The position numbers and the translations under genes were made by a program. From Phycisphaerales bacterium (GTDB lineage Bacteria > Planctomycetota > Phycisphaerae > Phycisphaerales > UBA1924), in NCBI GenBank assembly GCA_020847535.1, contig JADLBU010000084.1:1-64000 (forward strand): a DNA stretch of 64,000 nt, read 5' to 3'. Below, one piece after another: positions 1 to 7,964 of this stretch. The notes under the pieces were generated by a model. That model searched no databases and had not been told where the DNA came from. It worked only from the letters and a program-made list of their open reading frames with translations. How positions within the stretch are numbered: position 1 is the stretch's first letter; each line of letters opens with the position of its first letter.

Positions 1-264
1 GACGCGGTCACCGCATACCTCGACGCCGCCAACGATACGCCCACGCCCTTCCAATGGACCAAGTCCGCCGACGACATCATCGCTTCTGTCAAGAGATTCT
101 GTCTGCATACTTCTGACTCAGACCACTCGCCCCCCCCCCCCCCCTCGGTTGCAAGGCTTTTTTCTCTTCGTCTGTTCTTGATCGTTTCGGCGGCGAACCT
201 GTGGCTTGCACGAGGGGCCAGAGACATGTTCACAGGAGTTGTGAACAATCTGAGATCACGTTAA
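1..264 (+). pseudogene. 3' end of an IS630-family transposase gene, cut by the window edge
   Basis: Frame 1 reads without a stop from base 1 to the TAA at 262-264. The first 35 or so residues contain PFQWTKSADDIIASVKRF, which matches the extreme C-terminus of IS630/Tc1-type DDE transposases (family pattern: PF.W.KsAddIlasv.RF). After about residue 43 the frame runs through five CCC proline codons (15 C at 130-144) and then into residues that look like read-through rather than protein. The native stop has probably been lost, or the C tract has slipped. The catalytic domain lies outside the window, so it cannot be said whether the element is active. The product name is inferred from this short C-terminal match only. 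Confidence 0.6.
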
Positions 265-348
265 CTGACTTGTGAACATCAGCCGCACGGCTATCGCCGC
301 GATGTGACAATCAAGTCAGCACGGGGATCAGCCCACCGCGAAACACCG

Positions 349-990
349 CTACTGCCCCTCAAGCTTCCGCCGGATGCTCTCGGCGATCCGCCCCGCGAGC
401 CGGTCATCGGGCTCGAGCTCGACCGAATACGTCGGGAACATCCCCTTGCTCGACAGCACCGGATCACGCGTGAACGTGCTCTGGTTCACCGACTTGGTGT
501 TCACCTGCCACCCCGGCCGCTGGATGCGCTCGACAGTGACATCGACGGTCGCCAGCACCGGCCCCGTGACATCCCGCAGATCCACCAGCGGCACGCTCTT
601 GGCCGATCCTGGCTCGCGCCGCGCCGGTGGTTCACCGGCGATCTGCGCCGGCTCGAACGTGATCCGCACCGTTCGCCGCTGGTGGTTGATGAAATCCTCC
701 CACTCCTGGTCGATGCCCGACTGCTCCCCATCCCAAGGGGTCGCGAGCCCCGCGGACGACTTGGCGCTTGTGGCGATCACTCCCGAGGCTGCGTCCACGC
801 GATCCAGGCGGAATCGCATCTCGCGCAGCGATTCACGAGCCGCCTCGAACGCCTGCGGGTACTGGCCCTCGGGGATCTGCACTTCCTTGCTCTGTGTCGA
901 GGAGCATCCGCCGGCCGCCACGACCCCCAAAATCAGGCCGCCCGCGAACAGACCACGCATCGCCGAGCTGAGGTTCAATCGAAGAGGCAT
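349..990 (-). CDS. predicted lipoprotein of unknown function
   Basis: 213 aa starting at the ATG at 990. The N-terminus is a lipoprotein signal peptide: basic start, hydrophobic stretch GLFAGGLILGVVAAGGC, and a lipobox ending in Cys near residue 28. The mature part has no domain I recognise. It is mixed charged/polar with a segment on squared deviation-like phrases (VRITFEPAQI, VATVDVTVERIQRPGW) and looks like a small mixed alpha/beta periplasmic domain. The frame is open upstream to 1218, but that stretch overlaps the acyltransferase gene and lacks a signal peptide, so the ATG at 990 is preferred. It lies 14 bases downstream of the acyltransferase gene on the same strand, so the two may be co-transcribed. 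Confidence 0.75.
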   Translation of the reverse strand: MPLRLNLSSAMRGLFAGGLILGVVAAGGCSSTQSKEVQIPEGQYPQAFEAARESLREMRFRLDRVDAASGVIATSAKSSAGLATPWDGEQSGIDQEWEDFINHQRRTVRITFEPAQIAGEPPARREPGSAKSVPLVDLRDVTGPVLATVDVTVERIQRPGWQVNTKSVNQSTFTRDPVLSSKGMFPTYSVELEPDDRLAGRIAESIRRKLEGQ

Positions 991-1004
991 GACGACAGCG
1001 TATC

Positions 1005-1802
1005 TCACGCGTGCGAGAGCTGCGCGCCGCCGTGCCGCTGGGGCTCCGACACCTCGACCCCAGGGTTCGCCCGAGGCGTGTCGTTCGCCGGCCACCCCGT
1101 CCACGCGATGTACCTGTCCCGCAAGTCCCTCGTGATCTCGCCCGCCGATCCTTCCGAATAGCGCACCAGCGGAAAGAACCGGACCGTGGATCGCGATGTC
1201 CGGAACAGGCTCTCCCACGCGTGCCGACCATGCGGGGTCCCATCGACCACAACCGGAAGCACCGGCGCTCCCGACCGGGCGATCAGCAAGCCCACGCCAG
1301 GGAAGAACGGCCGCACCTGCCGGGGCGGACGCTCGATCGCACCTTCCGGAAAAATCCCCACCACCCCGCCCTGCTCCAGGTGCCGGATCGCCTCCCGCGC
1401 TGAGGTGGTATCACGCCCGATCCGGTCCACCCGGATCACGCGCAGCCACTCCCACGCCCATTTCATCGCCTCAACCTGCATGTCCGCCGCCATCATCCAG
1501 CGGATCTCAAACGGACACGCCGACTGCACCAGCAGCGGATCAACCCCCGCCGTGTGGTTGACCACCAGGATCAAGGGTCCGGGCTCACGGCTCACCGGCA
1601 CGTTCTCAAGCCCCTCGATCCGCAGCCGGTGTACCAGGCGGGCATAGATCCGCGCCCCCGCGATCGCCAGCCCCCAATTCACATCCACCCTGGGGTTGTC
1701 CATCAGCCGATGCGACAACACGCCCAGGGCCGCCAAAAGGGCCAGCAGCAGGATGACCAGCAATGGGAGGGACACTACGTCGATGTTAGCGTTCATTAGC
1801 AC
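1005..1802 (-). CDS. PlsC-type 1-acyl-glycerol-3-phosphate acyltransferase
   Basis: 265 aa. It has a membrane segment at about residues 10-29 (LPLLVILLLALLAALGVL), followed by a glycerolipid acyltransferase domain. The HX4D catalytic motif is seen as NHTAGVD (His83, Asp88) and the substrate-binding motif as FPEGAIERP near residue 150. Members of this family transfer acyl groups from acyl-ACP or acyl-CoA to lysophosphatidate or related acceptors at the inner face of the cytoplasmic membrane, a step of phospholipid synthesis. The exact acceptor cannot be told from sequence. The lipoprotein gene follows 14 bases downstream. rarA is divergent, starting 80 bases away. Confidence 0.85.
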   Translation of the reverse strand: MLMNANIDVVSLPLLVILLLALLAALGVLSHRLMDNPRVDVNWGLAIAGARIYARLVHRLRIEGLENVPVSREPGPLILVVNHTAGVDPLLVQSACPFEIRWMMAADMQVEAMKWAWEWLRVIRVDRIGRDTTSAREAIRHLEQGGVVGIFPEGAIERPPRQVRPFFPGVGLLIARSGAPVLPVVVDGTPHGRHAWESLFRTSRSTVRFFPLVRYSEGSAGEITRDLRDRYIAWTGWPANDTPRANPGVEVSEPQRHGGAQLSHA

Positions 1803-1882
1803 AAAATCGAGGCTTCAAGGGCTTCTTCCCAGCCACCCGTGCCTACCTGTGCAGCCTGAGCGAGGCGAACGGATGTCTACCA

Positions 1883-3328
1883 TTGACCGTGAGCGACCTC
1901 TGGGCCTCAAAAAGGGCCGATGCACGCCGTGCCGTAGAGCCGCTGGCGGTCCGGATGCGGCCCCGGACCCTCGATGAGGTCATCGGCCAGGGGCACATCC
2001 TGGGGCAGGACAAGCTCCTCCGCCGGATGATCCGCGCCGGCTCCCTCACCAGCCTCATCCTCCACGGGCCCCCCGGCACTGGAAAGACCACCCTCGCCGA
2101 GGTGATCGCCGCCGCGACCGATCGCCACTTCGAACGCGAGAACGCCGCCAACGTCAGCGTCAAACGCATCCGGGAGATCATCGACTCGGCGATCGCCCGC
2201 ATCGAGAACTCCGGCCGCCGCACCATCCTCTTCCTCGATGAGATCCACCGCTTCAGCAAGAGCCAGCAGGATGTCCTGCTCGGAGATGTCGAACGCGGCG
2301 TCATCACGCTCATCGGCGCCACCACCGAGAACCCCCTGTTCGCGGTCAACTCCGCCCTCGTCAGCCGCAGCACCCTCCTGCGCCTCGAGCCGCTGACCGA
2401 AGAGGACATCGCCAACCTCATCCGCCGCGCGATCGCCGACCCCATCCGTGGCTACGGCAAGCTGCCAATCACGATCACCGATGACGCGTTGAAGGTCTGG
2501 GCGATCAAGTGCGATGGCGATGCCCGCCGGGCTCTCAATGCCTTGGAAGTCGCCGTCCTCTCCAGTAGCGCAACCACAGAAGCCCACTCCGTCATTCCGT
2601 CACTTCGTCACACCGTCACTTCTTCACTCTCCATCGATCGCACGATCGCCGAAGACTCCATCCAGCAGAAGGCCGCCGTCTACGACGGCACCGGGGATGA
2701 GCACTACGACATCATCAGCGCCATGATCAAATCCGTGCGCGGCAGCGATCCGGACGCCGCCGTCTACTGGATCGCCCGCATGCTCGATGCCGGGGAGGAT
2801 CCGCGATTCATCGCCCGAAGGCTGGCGATCCTCGCAAGCGAGGATATCGGCAACGCCGATCCGCGCGGCATCATGGTCGCCGCCGCCTGCTGGGAGCTGG
2901 TCGAACGCATCGGCCTCCCCGAGGCCCGCATCACCCTGAGCCAGTGCGCATGCTACCTGGCGATGGCCCCCAAGAGCAACGCCAGCTACTTGGCGATCGA
3001 TGAGGCGATGGCGGATGTCAAGTCAGGCCGCACGGTCCCCGTGCCGGTGTTCATCAAGGATGGCAATGTTCGCAAGGCCTCCGACATGTCGGCCAACAGC
3101 ACGACACGCGGCGGAGATCGCTACGTGTATTCGCACGATATCGAGGCAATCGCAGGCATCGGCGGGGTCTCCGGGCAGGACTACCTGGGTGTGGATCGCG
3201 AGTACTACCGGCCGACGGAACTTGGCGCTGAGAAGGGCCTGAAGGAAAAGCTTGCCCAGTTGCGTGCAGCGCGAGCCGCCGCATCGACCAGGCACTCATC
3301 TCCCGGCAACTCCCGAGACAAGACCTGA
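1883..3328 (+). CDS. rarA: replication-associated recombination protein A (MgsA/RarA AAA ATPase)
   Basis: 481 aa AAA+ ATPase of the clamp-loader-like RarA/MgsA/WRNIP1 family, which acts at stalled replication forks. Walker A is at residues 61-70 (HGPPGTGKTT), Walker B/DEIH near 118 (FLDEIHRFSK), sensor 1 at GATTENP, and the arginine-finger region at SRSTLLRLEPL. The C-terminal MgsA oligomerisation part is complete (HYDIISAMIKSVRGSDPDAA, WIARMLDAGEDPRFIARRL). One oddity is an insertion of about 20 residues around residues 230-253 between the AAA lid and the MgsA domain. It is encoded by a CGTCAC-rich low-complexity stretch (2587-2632) that stays in frame. The last 20 residues are likely an unstructured tail. 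Confidence 0.95.
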   Translation: MTVSDLWASKRADARRAVEPLAVRMRPRTLDEVIGQGHILGQDKLLRRMIRAGSLTSLILHGPPGTGKTTLAEVIAAATDRHFERENAANVSVKRIREIIDSAIARIENSGRRTILFLDEIHRFSKSQQDVLLGDVERGVITLIGATTENPLFAVNSALVSRSTLLRLEPLTEEDIANLIRRAIADPIRGYGKLPITITDDALKVWAIKCDGDARRALNALEVAVLSSSATTEAHSVIPSLRHTVTSSLSIDRTIAEDSIQQKAAVYDGTGDEHYDIISAMIKSVRGSDPDAAVYWIARMLDAGEDPRFIARRLAILASEDIGNADPRGIMVAAACWELVERIGLPEARITLSQCACYLAMAPKSNASYLAIDEAMADVKSGRTVPVPVFIKDGNVRKASDMSANSTTRGGDRYVYSHDIEAIAGIGGVSGQDYLGVDREYYRPTELGAEKGLKEKLAQLRAARAAASTRHSSPGNSRDKT

Positions 3329-3339
3329 ATCTCTGACGC

Positions 3340-4042
3340 CTAGACCTGCGCCCACTCAAGCCCGCCCGGCAGCTCGGCGGAGGCATACTCCAGGTGAAGG
3401 ATCCTCCGATGCCGCGGCCGTGCGGACTTGCGCGATGCATGCAGCACCAGCGGCCGCATGAGCAGGACGCCGCCGGCGAGCACCTCGCATACGCGCTGCT
3501 CCCGCTCGCACGCATAAAGATCGATCTCACGCTCGCGCAGGATGCCCCGCGATGTGATCCGGGGACGATCCACAGCGCTCCGTTGTCCTCCGGGCAGTCA
3601 TCCAGATGAATTCGGGCCGTCACCATCCCCGCAAGCACCGATGCCGGCGGCTGGACATGCGGTACACCCGCCTTGACCGACCACGGCCCGAAACCCTCAA
3701 CATCGCGCTGCTCGGTGACCGCGATCGTGACGTCCTGATGCCAGGCGACATCCCAGTTGGCATCCTGAGATTTGTCGAAGAGGATCGATCGCACAAGCCG
3801 CACCTCGGGACCGATGGCTCGACGCACAAGGCCCATCACGGCATCGCCATAAGCCAGCTCGCCAAGCACCTCGGATCGCCTCACCACGCCGCGGATGCCT
3901 GCGGCGCGGCCCCGGCGAGCAGGCGCTCGGCCTCGCTGCGCAGCGCTGCCACAGTTGCTTCATCGAAGACCCCTTCCACCATCCCTGCGCCATCGCGATC
4001 AAGCCCCGCAATCCACTGGGTATCCGTGATTTGGACCGTCAT
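3340..4042 (-). pseudogene. phytanoyl-CoA dioxygenase (PhyH)-family gene with two frameshifts
   Basis: Three consecutive reading frames on the minus strand together encode one PhyH-like Fe(II)/2-oxoglutarate dioxygenase of about 233 aa. Part 1 starts at ATG 4042 (MTVQITDTQWIAGLDRDG) and stops in frame near 3881. Part 2 continues as VVRRSEVLGELA and holds the iron-binding HxD in AWHQDVTIA and the conserved IHLDDCPEDNGALWIVPGSH. Part 3 picks up as GILREREIDLYACE and carries the distal iron His in RPLVLHASRKS, ending LPGGLEWAQV. Both joins require one added base: one near 3895-3905, and one at the CCCC run 3545-3548. All catalytic residues are still present. This is therefore either a recent pseudogene or two homopolymer-type sequence errors. 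The substrate is unknown. Confidence 0.75.
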
Positions 4043-4235
4043 ATCGCCAGCGTAGGGGTCGCGTCCCCGGTCCGGAAAGATCCGCATTCTCAAGGCCCCG
4101 CCGCGCTCCGATAACCCTCCCGACCGCGCCGATCGCGCTTCCACCACTGGCACCACTCGCAAATGCCATCCGCGCATGGATCGGTGGATATGCCAAATCG
4201 ATACATGTGATACGTACCCACACCCGGAGACTGCC

Positions 4236-5906
4236 GTGAGAACAGACCCGAACAACGCCATCCTTCGACTTGCGACGATCCTCGTGGCACTCGGGATTGC
4301 GATCCCATCGCACGGACAGAGTTTCCAGACCAACAGCGCCGCGAGCACCGCGCTTGGCGATGATGACGATGAGAAGAAGAAAAGCTCAGCTGACAAGAAG
4401 GGCGATGACGACGACAAAGATCGCGATAACGATAACGATGAGAAGAAGAAGGAGAAGAAGAGCTCGGGCGACAAGAAGAGCAACGACGACGATAAGAAGA
4501 AGAACTCAAGCAGTAAGAAGGGCGATGGCGACGACGATCGCGACGTCAGGAAGCAGAAGAAGAAAGAGAAGGAAGAGGAGCGCAGGAAGCTCAGGCAGGA
4601 AAGGAGGGACAAGAAGCGCGCCAAGGCCGCTCGCGACAAGGCCTCCGCCGACACCGCGATCTACTACGTCAAGCCTACGGGAAACGACGCCAAGAACGGC
4701 CTCTCGATGGACAACGCCTTCAGGACCATCCAGAAGGCCGTCAACACCGTCACGAGGCCCGGCACGACCATCTATGTCGCACCCGGCTCATACAACGAGA
4801 CGGTCACGCTCCCCTCCAACGTCAAGAGCGGGAGCCAGAACAAGCCCGTCCGGCTCATCGGAGATGAACTGGGCGTCTTCACCGGCTCCCTGGAAGGCGG
4901 CGTCGTCATCGACGGCCAGGGCGTCCGTCAGCACGGGATCCTCATCAACGGCGGCTCGCACTGGTCGTTCCAGGGGCTGACCATCCAGGGACAGACCAAC
5001 GCCAACATCTACTCCGGCAGGAGCAAGATCTCCGACATGGAGTTCGACTCGTGCACGCTGGCGGTCGCCCCCACATGGGGCGTCTACTTCGCCGACTGCG
5101 GCAACTTCACGCTCACGGACAACGAGTTCCTCCGCTCCCCGACGTCCGGTCACGTGTCGTACATCTACCAGACCTCGGGCTCGGCGATGACCATCACGGG
5201 CAACTGGCTCAACATGACCGGCGACGCCTTCCGGTCGACGGTGTACAAGTCCGGCACGTTCGCCAGCTCGACCAACCGCGGGAACTCGACGTACTCGTAC
5301 GGCATCGTCGCGATGGCCGCCAACACCGGCGCCATCACGATGACCATCAAGAACAACGTCGTCTCCGACGCCTACCTGGGCATCTACGCGTACTGCTACT
5401 CCACCGGGAGCAAGTCGGCGCTCAACATCTCCAACAACACCGCCGTCGGCTGCTACTACCCCTTGTATATCTACGCCACCCGCAACGCCGTCGGCACGAT
5501 CACCAACAACATCGCCGGAGACTCCTACATCACGCCGTACATCTCCATCCCCAACGGAGTGATCGATGGGCTGCTGACCTACGGCAGCACCTACAACCCC
5601 TGCCGCACCGGAAGCGCGGACAGTTGCGGCTGGATCACCGCCCCCAAGATGAGCAACATCATCTTCGACCAGACGCCGACGTTCGCCGATGCCAGAGAGG
5701 GAGACTTCTCGCTCACCGGGTCCGTCGGGATCGACCAGGGCACCCCGCTCGGAGCCCCGGACGTGGACATCGCCGGCGCCGCCCGTCCTGTCGATGGGGA
5801 TGGCAACGGCAGCGCCGATATCGACCTGGGCGCATTCGAATCCTCGGTCCAGGCGACCCGGAAGGTCCGGGTGCTCAAGTGGAAGGAGTCGGGCATCAGC
5901 GACTGA
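4236..5906 (+). CDS. secreted right-handed beta-helix protein with a Lys/Asp-rich linker
   Basis: 556 aa from the GTG at 4236, chosen because GGAG lies 7 bases upstream and the protein then begins with a clean signal peptide (LRLATILVALGIAIPSHG). Residues about 38-135 are an extreme low-complexity stretch of Asp, Lys, Glu and Ser. From about residue 140 the sequence is a DUF1565/parallel beta-helix fold, starting IYYVKPTGNDAKNGLS and containing repeated N-rich turns such as TITNN, ISNNTAV and IKNNVV, as in pectate-lyase-like surface proteins. It ends with a PVDGDGNGSADIDLGAFES segment, typical of choice-of-anchor/beta-helix proteins. A role in polysaccharide binding or cleavage is possible, but no catalytic residues can be named. 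Confidence 0.8.
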   Translation: MRTDPNNAILRLATILVALGIAIPSHGQSFQTNSAASTALGDDDDEKKKSSADKKGDDDDKDRDNDNDEKKKEKKSSGDKKSNDDDKKKNSSSKKGDGDDDRDVRKQKKKEKEEERRKLRQERRDKKRAKAARDKASADTAIYYVKPTGNDAKNGLSMDNAFRTIQKAVNTVTRPGTTIYVAPGSYNETVTLPSNVKSGSQNKPVRLIGDELGVFTGSLEGGVVIDGQGVRQHGILINGGSHWSFQGLTIQGQTNANIYSGRSKISDMEFDSCTLAVAPTWGVYFADCGNFTLTDNEFLRSPTSGHVSYIYQTSGSAMTITGNWLNMTGDAFRSTVYKSGTFASSTNRGNSTYSYGIVAMAANTGAITMTIKNNVVSDAYLGIYAYCYSTGSKSALNISNNTAVGCYYPLYIYATRNAVGTITNNIAGDSYITPYISIPNGVIDGLLTYGSTYNPCRTGSADSCGWITAPKMSNIIFDQTPTFADAREGDFSLTGSVGIDQGTPLGAPDVDIAGAARPVDGDGNGSADIDLGAFESSVQATRKVRVLKWKESGISD

Positions 5907-6032
5907 TCCCGGCTCAGAAAGCGATCCCCCGCAGCCCGGAATCGACGAATCAGGCCGCTCGGCGGTATCATCGTGGCCCTGGAGACCGCTCGCCCGCACA
6001 CGCGAGCGGCCCCTCGGAACGGAGCCGCCACG

Positions 6033-7160
6033 ATGGCCAGCAAAGCCTCCCAGGAAGTCAACCTCGACCTGCTCAAGCGCCTCTGCGAAGTGCCGGGCGT
6101 CCCCGGCCGCGAGGAACGCGTCCGCGCCCTCATCGAGAAAGAGATCGCCAAGCCCGGCCATTCCGGCAACGCCCTCTTCGATGAGATCCACACCGACCCG
6201 ATGGGCTCGCTCATCTGCCGACGGGATCCCAGGTCCGCCAAGGGCAAGACCAAGGAGAGGAAGGGCGCCAAGGGCAATCGCCCCAGCCGCGTCATGCTCC
6301 TGTGCCACATGGATGAGATCGGGTTCTACGTCACCAGCATCGACAAGAACGGATTCCTCTGGATGAACCCCGCCGGCGGCTTCGACACACGCAACCTCTT
6401 CTCCCGCCGCGTCACCGTCGTCACAGACGATGGGGATCTCCCCGGCGTCATGAACCCCGGCGGACGGCCGATCCACATCTCCAGCCCCAAGGATCGCGAG
6501 AAGGTCCCCGAGGTGAAGGAGTTCTTCGTCGATGTCGGGCTCACCCCAGAGGAAGTCAAGAAGCAGATCAAGGTCGGCGACTACGTCGTCATGAACGAGC
6601 CGGCGATCCAGGTCGGACACAAGTTCGTCTCCAAGGCCCTCGACAACCGGATCGCCTGCTGGCTGGGCATCGAATCGATTCGCGCCCTGGACAAGGCCGG
6701 CACCGGCCACGCCTGCGAGATCCACGTCGCATTCACGGTGCAGGAGGAGGTCGGCCTCCGCGGTGCCAAGACCGCAAGCCACGCCGTCCAGCCCGATATC
6801 GGCCTGGGCATCGATGTCACGCTCGCCTGCGACACCCCCGGCGTCCCCGAGGAGGAGTGGGTCACCCGCCACGGCGGCGGGTATGGGCTGCACATCAAGG
6901 ATTCCTCTTTCATCGCCGACTACCGCCTGGTCTCCGATTTCGAAGCGCTCTCCAAGAAGCGCAAGATCCCCTACCAGCGCACGATCCTCGCCGCCGGCGG
7001 TCAGGATGGCGCTGCCGCCCAGCAGGCCGCCGCCGGCGCTCGGGCGATCGGCATCACCGTCGGCACCCGGTACATCCACACCGTGACCGAGATGATCGAT
7101 ATCCGGGATCTCAAGGCCGCCAACGATGTGCTCGCGGCATACCTCGGCGATGTCGGTTAA
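6033..7160 (+). CDS. M42-family metallo-aminopeptidase
   Basis: 375 aa from ATG 6033, with GGAG 8 bases upstream. It matches the M42 family (glutamyl aminopeptidase/TET-type cytosolic peptidases). Metal ligands and catalytic residues visible in order are HMDEIG (His92, Asp94), the bridging Asp in SKALDNRIACW, the catalytic/metal Glu pair in TVQEEVGLRGA, Asp in GLGIDVTLACD, and a late His in TRYIHTVTEMID. The PDZ-like lid domain between the first two motifs includes ISSPKDREKVPEVKEFFVDVG. An inserted basic stretch (KGKTKERKGAKGNRP) near residues 70-84 is unusual and probably a surface loop. Expected role: turnover of peptides in the cytoplasm as a large oligomer. Confidence 0.9.
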   Translation: MASKASQEVNLDLLKRLCEVPGVPGREERVRALIEKEIAKPGHSGNALFDEIHTDPMGSLICRRDPRSAKGKTKERKGAKGNRPSRVMLLCHMDEIGFYVTSIDKNGFLWMNPAGGFDTRNLFSRRVTVVTDDGDLPGVMNPGGRPIHISSPKDREKVPEVKEFFVDVGLTPEEVKKQIKVGDYVVMNEPAIQVGHKFVSKALDNRIACWLGIESIRALDKAGTGHACEIHVAFTVQEEVGLRGAKTASHAVQPDIGLGIDVTLACDTPGVPEEEWVTRHGGGYGLHIKDSSFIADYRLVSDFEALSKKRKIPYQRTILAAGGQDGAAAQQAAAGARAIGITVGTRYIHTVTEMIDIRDLKAANDVLAAYLGDVG

Positions 7161-7233
7161 GCTGCCGCCCCACCATCAACCAGGTCCATTCAAGCCGTCC
7201 GGTGTCGCCCGCACGCATATGTAAAGGTCAACC

Positions 7234-7953
7234 ATGGGTACATGGACACTCGAACGCCTCGTCGGCTCGTTCTCCGACTTTGACACCACCGAGCTCTACG
7301 GGACCAACTTCCGGGCCCGCTTCTGGATGCGCTACAAGCCGGCCACGCTCGAGAAGTACGTCGAGACGCCGCTCCTGGACTGGCACGAGCTGATCCTCAT
7401 GCGCGAGCACCACAAGAACCAGTGGTGGGACTTCGAAACCAACATGTACGAGCACAACCCGCTCAGCAACACGCTCAAGATCTGGCCGGGACGGTACATC
7501 TACGCGTACAACAGCGTGCACGGGATCGGCGAGTTCAACCTCAAGGGAAGCGTCCAGCTCACGGACAAGGACGGCCTCGCGGTCCCGCCTGAGAAGCTGG
7601 GGACCGCCAACAACGACGCCGCCAAGGCCGATCGCGTGCGCTCGTACCTCAAGGACAAGGGCGGCGTGCTGGTGATCGAGGTCCATGACATCCCCTCCAT
7701 CAACATGCCCAAGCACGGGGAGCACAAGGAGCGGCTGCTGAAGTTCAACGTCGGTGTCGTGGGCCAGAGCCTGCGGATGGAGGCCGAGCAGTACCTCGAT
7801 GTGGATGCGGCCAAGCAGAAGCAGGCTTGGACTCGCCGGTTCCAGCTCGGCTGGAAGACGGGCTGGATCCCCGGTGCCTGCCCGAAGGTGGCCGCCCCCA
7901 CCTCCGTGTCCATGACGCGCCAGCCCGTATTCGCCGATGGCGAGTACTGGTAG
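7234..7953 (+). CDS. conserved-looking protein of unknown function, upstream of the Ycf46-like ATPase
   Basis: 239 aa, soluble, no signal peptide and no membrane segment. I do not recognise the family. It is rich in aromatic residues (WDFETNMYEHNP, WPGRYIYAYNSVHGIGEFN) and contains a run of ordinary globular sequence with a VLVIEVHDIPSINMPKHG segment, arguing for a real folded protein. Codon use is like the neighbours. The stop is only 11 bases before the start of the Ycf46-like AAA ATPase on the same strand, so the two are probably co-transcribed and may function together. No catalytic motif is evident. Confidence 0.75.
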   Translation: MGTWTLERLVGSFSDFDTTELYGTNFRARFWMRYKPATLEKYVETPLLDWHELILMREHHKNQWWDFETNMYEHNPLSNTLKIWPGRYIYAYNSVHGIGEFNLKGSVQLTDKDGLAVPPEKLGTANNDAAKADRVRSYLKDKGGVLVIEVHDIPSINMPKHGEHKERLLKFNVGVVGQSLRMEAEQYLDVDAAKQKQAWTRRFQLGWKTGWIPGACPKVAAPTSVSMTRQPVFADGEYW

Positions 7954-7964
7954 GCTACCGGGCG

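Noticed and set aside
4788-7079. Open frame of about 760 codons antisense to the beta-helix and M42 genes
   Set aside because: It spans two well-supported plus-strand genes and shows only Asp/Gly/Val-rich shadow composition.
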